Assembly (NCBI GenBank): GCA_023336205.1 | Contig: JALQCR010000012.1 | Coordinates: 1 to 64,000, forward strand | Length of the DNA: 64,000 bases | Reading direction: 5' to 3' | From: Pseudanabaena sp. Salubria-1 | Lineage (GTDB): Bacteria; Cyanobacteriota; Cyanobacteriia; Pseudanabaenales; Pseudanabaenaceae | Shown here: piece after piece, positions 63,287 through 64,000 of the stretch | Numbering within the stretch: position 1 is the stretch's first letter | Layout: each line of letters starts with the position of its first letter | Translations under genes and position numbers: made by a program | Notes under the pieces: model-generated | The model's database searches: none | What the model saw: the letters and a program-made list of their open reading frames with translations, nothing else | What the model was told of the DNA's origin: nothing

Positions 63287-64000
63287 CCTTTTATCTCCGC
63301 ATCCATCATTGGTTTTTCGAGTTTAATATACTCAATTTTTGCAGCTTGTAAGATATGTTTCATCTGCACAGGCTCATTATGATCAGCTGCAATAAAAGCT
63401 GAATTAAGGGCAATATTACGAATATTGCCACCCGCAACACTGAGTTTACCAAGTTTTAGGTAGTCTAGTTCAAGAGTAGGAGTTTGTTGTGGGAAAGCTC
63501 GCCGCCAGATTTCAGCGCGTTGCTCTGCATCAGGGAAAGGAAACTGAATCACAAACCGTAACCTTCTTAAAAATGCTTGATCGAGAGAATTTTTGAGATT
63601 AGTAGTGAGTACTGCTAATCCGCGATAAGCCTCCATTCTTTGGAGCAAATAGCTAACTCCCACATTGGCATGGCGATCGTGGCTGTCTTTAACTTCAGTA
63701 CGCTTACCAAACAGGGCATCAGCTTCATCAAAGAGGAGAATTACGCCGCCGCCTTCAGCAGCATCAAAAATACGTTTGAGATTTTTCTCGGTTTCGCCGA
63801 TATATTTATCAATTACAGAACTAAGGTCAACCCGATAGACATCAAGCTGTAACTCATTGCCCAATACTTCAGCCGCCATCGTCTTACCAGTGCCGCTTGT
63901 GCCAGCAAAGAGTGCGCTAATCCCCAATCCCCGCCGACTTCTGCCTGCAAATCCCCATTTTTCATAGACCGTTAAGCGTTGGCGCACATGGGCGGCAATG
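63277..64000 (-). CDS. AAA+ ATPase, incomplete at window edge
   Basis: Only the C-terminal 240 residues lie in the window; the frame is open to 64000. Walker [17 protein letters not shown], Walker [17 protein letters not shown], sensor [16 protein letters not shown], sensor 2 [12 protein letters not shown]. This type (FtsH/Vps4-like) is seen with contractile-injection-system clusters and with pentapeptide proteins. Coupled to the exported pentapeptide gene. Confidence 0.85.
   Translation of the reverse strand, partial: IAAHVRQRLTVYEKWGFAGRSRRGLGISALFAGTSGTGKTMAAEVLGNELQLDVYRVDLSSVIDKYIGETEKNLKRIFDAAEGGGVILLFDEADALFGKRTEVKDSHDRHANVGVSYLLQRMEAYRGLAVLTTNLKNSLDQAFLRRLRFVIQFPFPDAEQRAEIWRRAFPQQTPTLELDYLKLGKLSVAGGNIRNIALNSAFIAADHNEPVQMKHILQAAKIEYIKLEKPMMDAEIKGWV

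Overview
The window comes from a cyanobacterium. Evidence: the HIP1 palindrome GCGATCGC is frequent in coding regions; there is a D1-family psbA gene, a Rieske protein of the PetC type, a phycobilisome-like protein inside a block resembling the Synechocystis slr0144-slr0152 (PAP) operon, an arginine dihydrolase of the ArgZ/AgrE type, a CruP-like carotenoid protein and several DUFs typical of cyanobacteria. A Pseudanabaena/Leptolyngbya-like filamentous lineage fits, but I cannot fix a genus.

Layout. 0-7 kb: VanW-like protein, pentapeptide protein, a manganese/zinc ABC transporter (mntCAB-like) damaged in two places by low-complexity sequence that looks like an assembly artefact, and a SulP-STAS-cNMP transporter. 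7-11.6 kb: a complete diversity-generating retroelement (DGR). Along transcription (minus strand) it has an EACC1-like protein, a caspase-FGE target protein carrying the variable repeat (VR), Avd, reverse transcriptase and the template repeat (TR). TR and VR (148 bp) differ at 19 positions, 18 of them at adenines of the coding strand. One A-to-T change turned an AAA codon into TAA, so the present target allele ends 11 residues early. 11.7-17.1 kb: carotenoid/FAD oxidoreductases. 17.3-18.6 kb: a DUF262 plus HEPN pair, the DUF262 half truncated. 18.6-23.2 kb: PAP-operon-like genes (two V4R proteins, a phycobilisome-like protein that keeps the bilin-type cysteine, two adrenodoxin-type ferredoxins).

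23.8-38.4 kb: an apparent sulfide-response island. On the minus strand run DUF2892, a PetC-like Rieske protein, a rogue/sentinel D1 that lacks most Mn4CaO5 ligands, a NifX-like protein, DUF2892, sulfide:quinone oxidoreductase, an ArsR repressor, DUF3122, an SCP2-like protein, rhodanese and an RND pump with its adaptor. A 1258-bp IS with a 4-bp target duplication sits between sqr and arsR. DUF4079, hydrolase and exported rhodanese genes diverge from the same start region. I infer a programme for sulfide oxidation with a water-splitting-inactive photosystem II.

38.4-63.9 kb: three layered IS remnants; M23 peptidase; PmbA/TldD-like protein; tRNA-Arg(CCT); argZ; moaA; ilvE; a Rieske oxygenase; recG; a PIN toxin-antitoxin pair; an mcrBC restriction locus broken by a second identical copy of the 1258-bp IS and by an IS30 element; rpsN; ppsA; a pentapeptide-repeat protein and an AAA ATPase cut by the window edge. 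Long perfect hairpins with GC-rich tips serve as terminators throughout. No CRISPR array or rRNA was seen.
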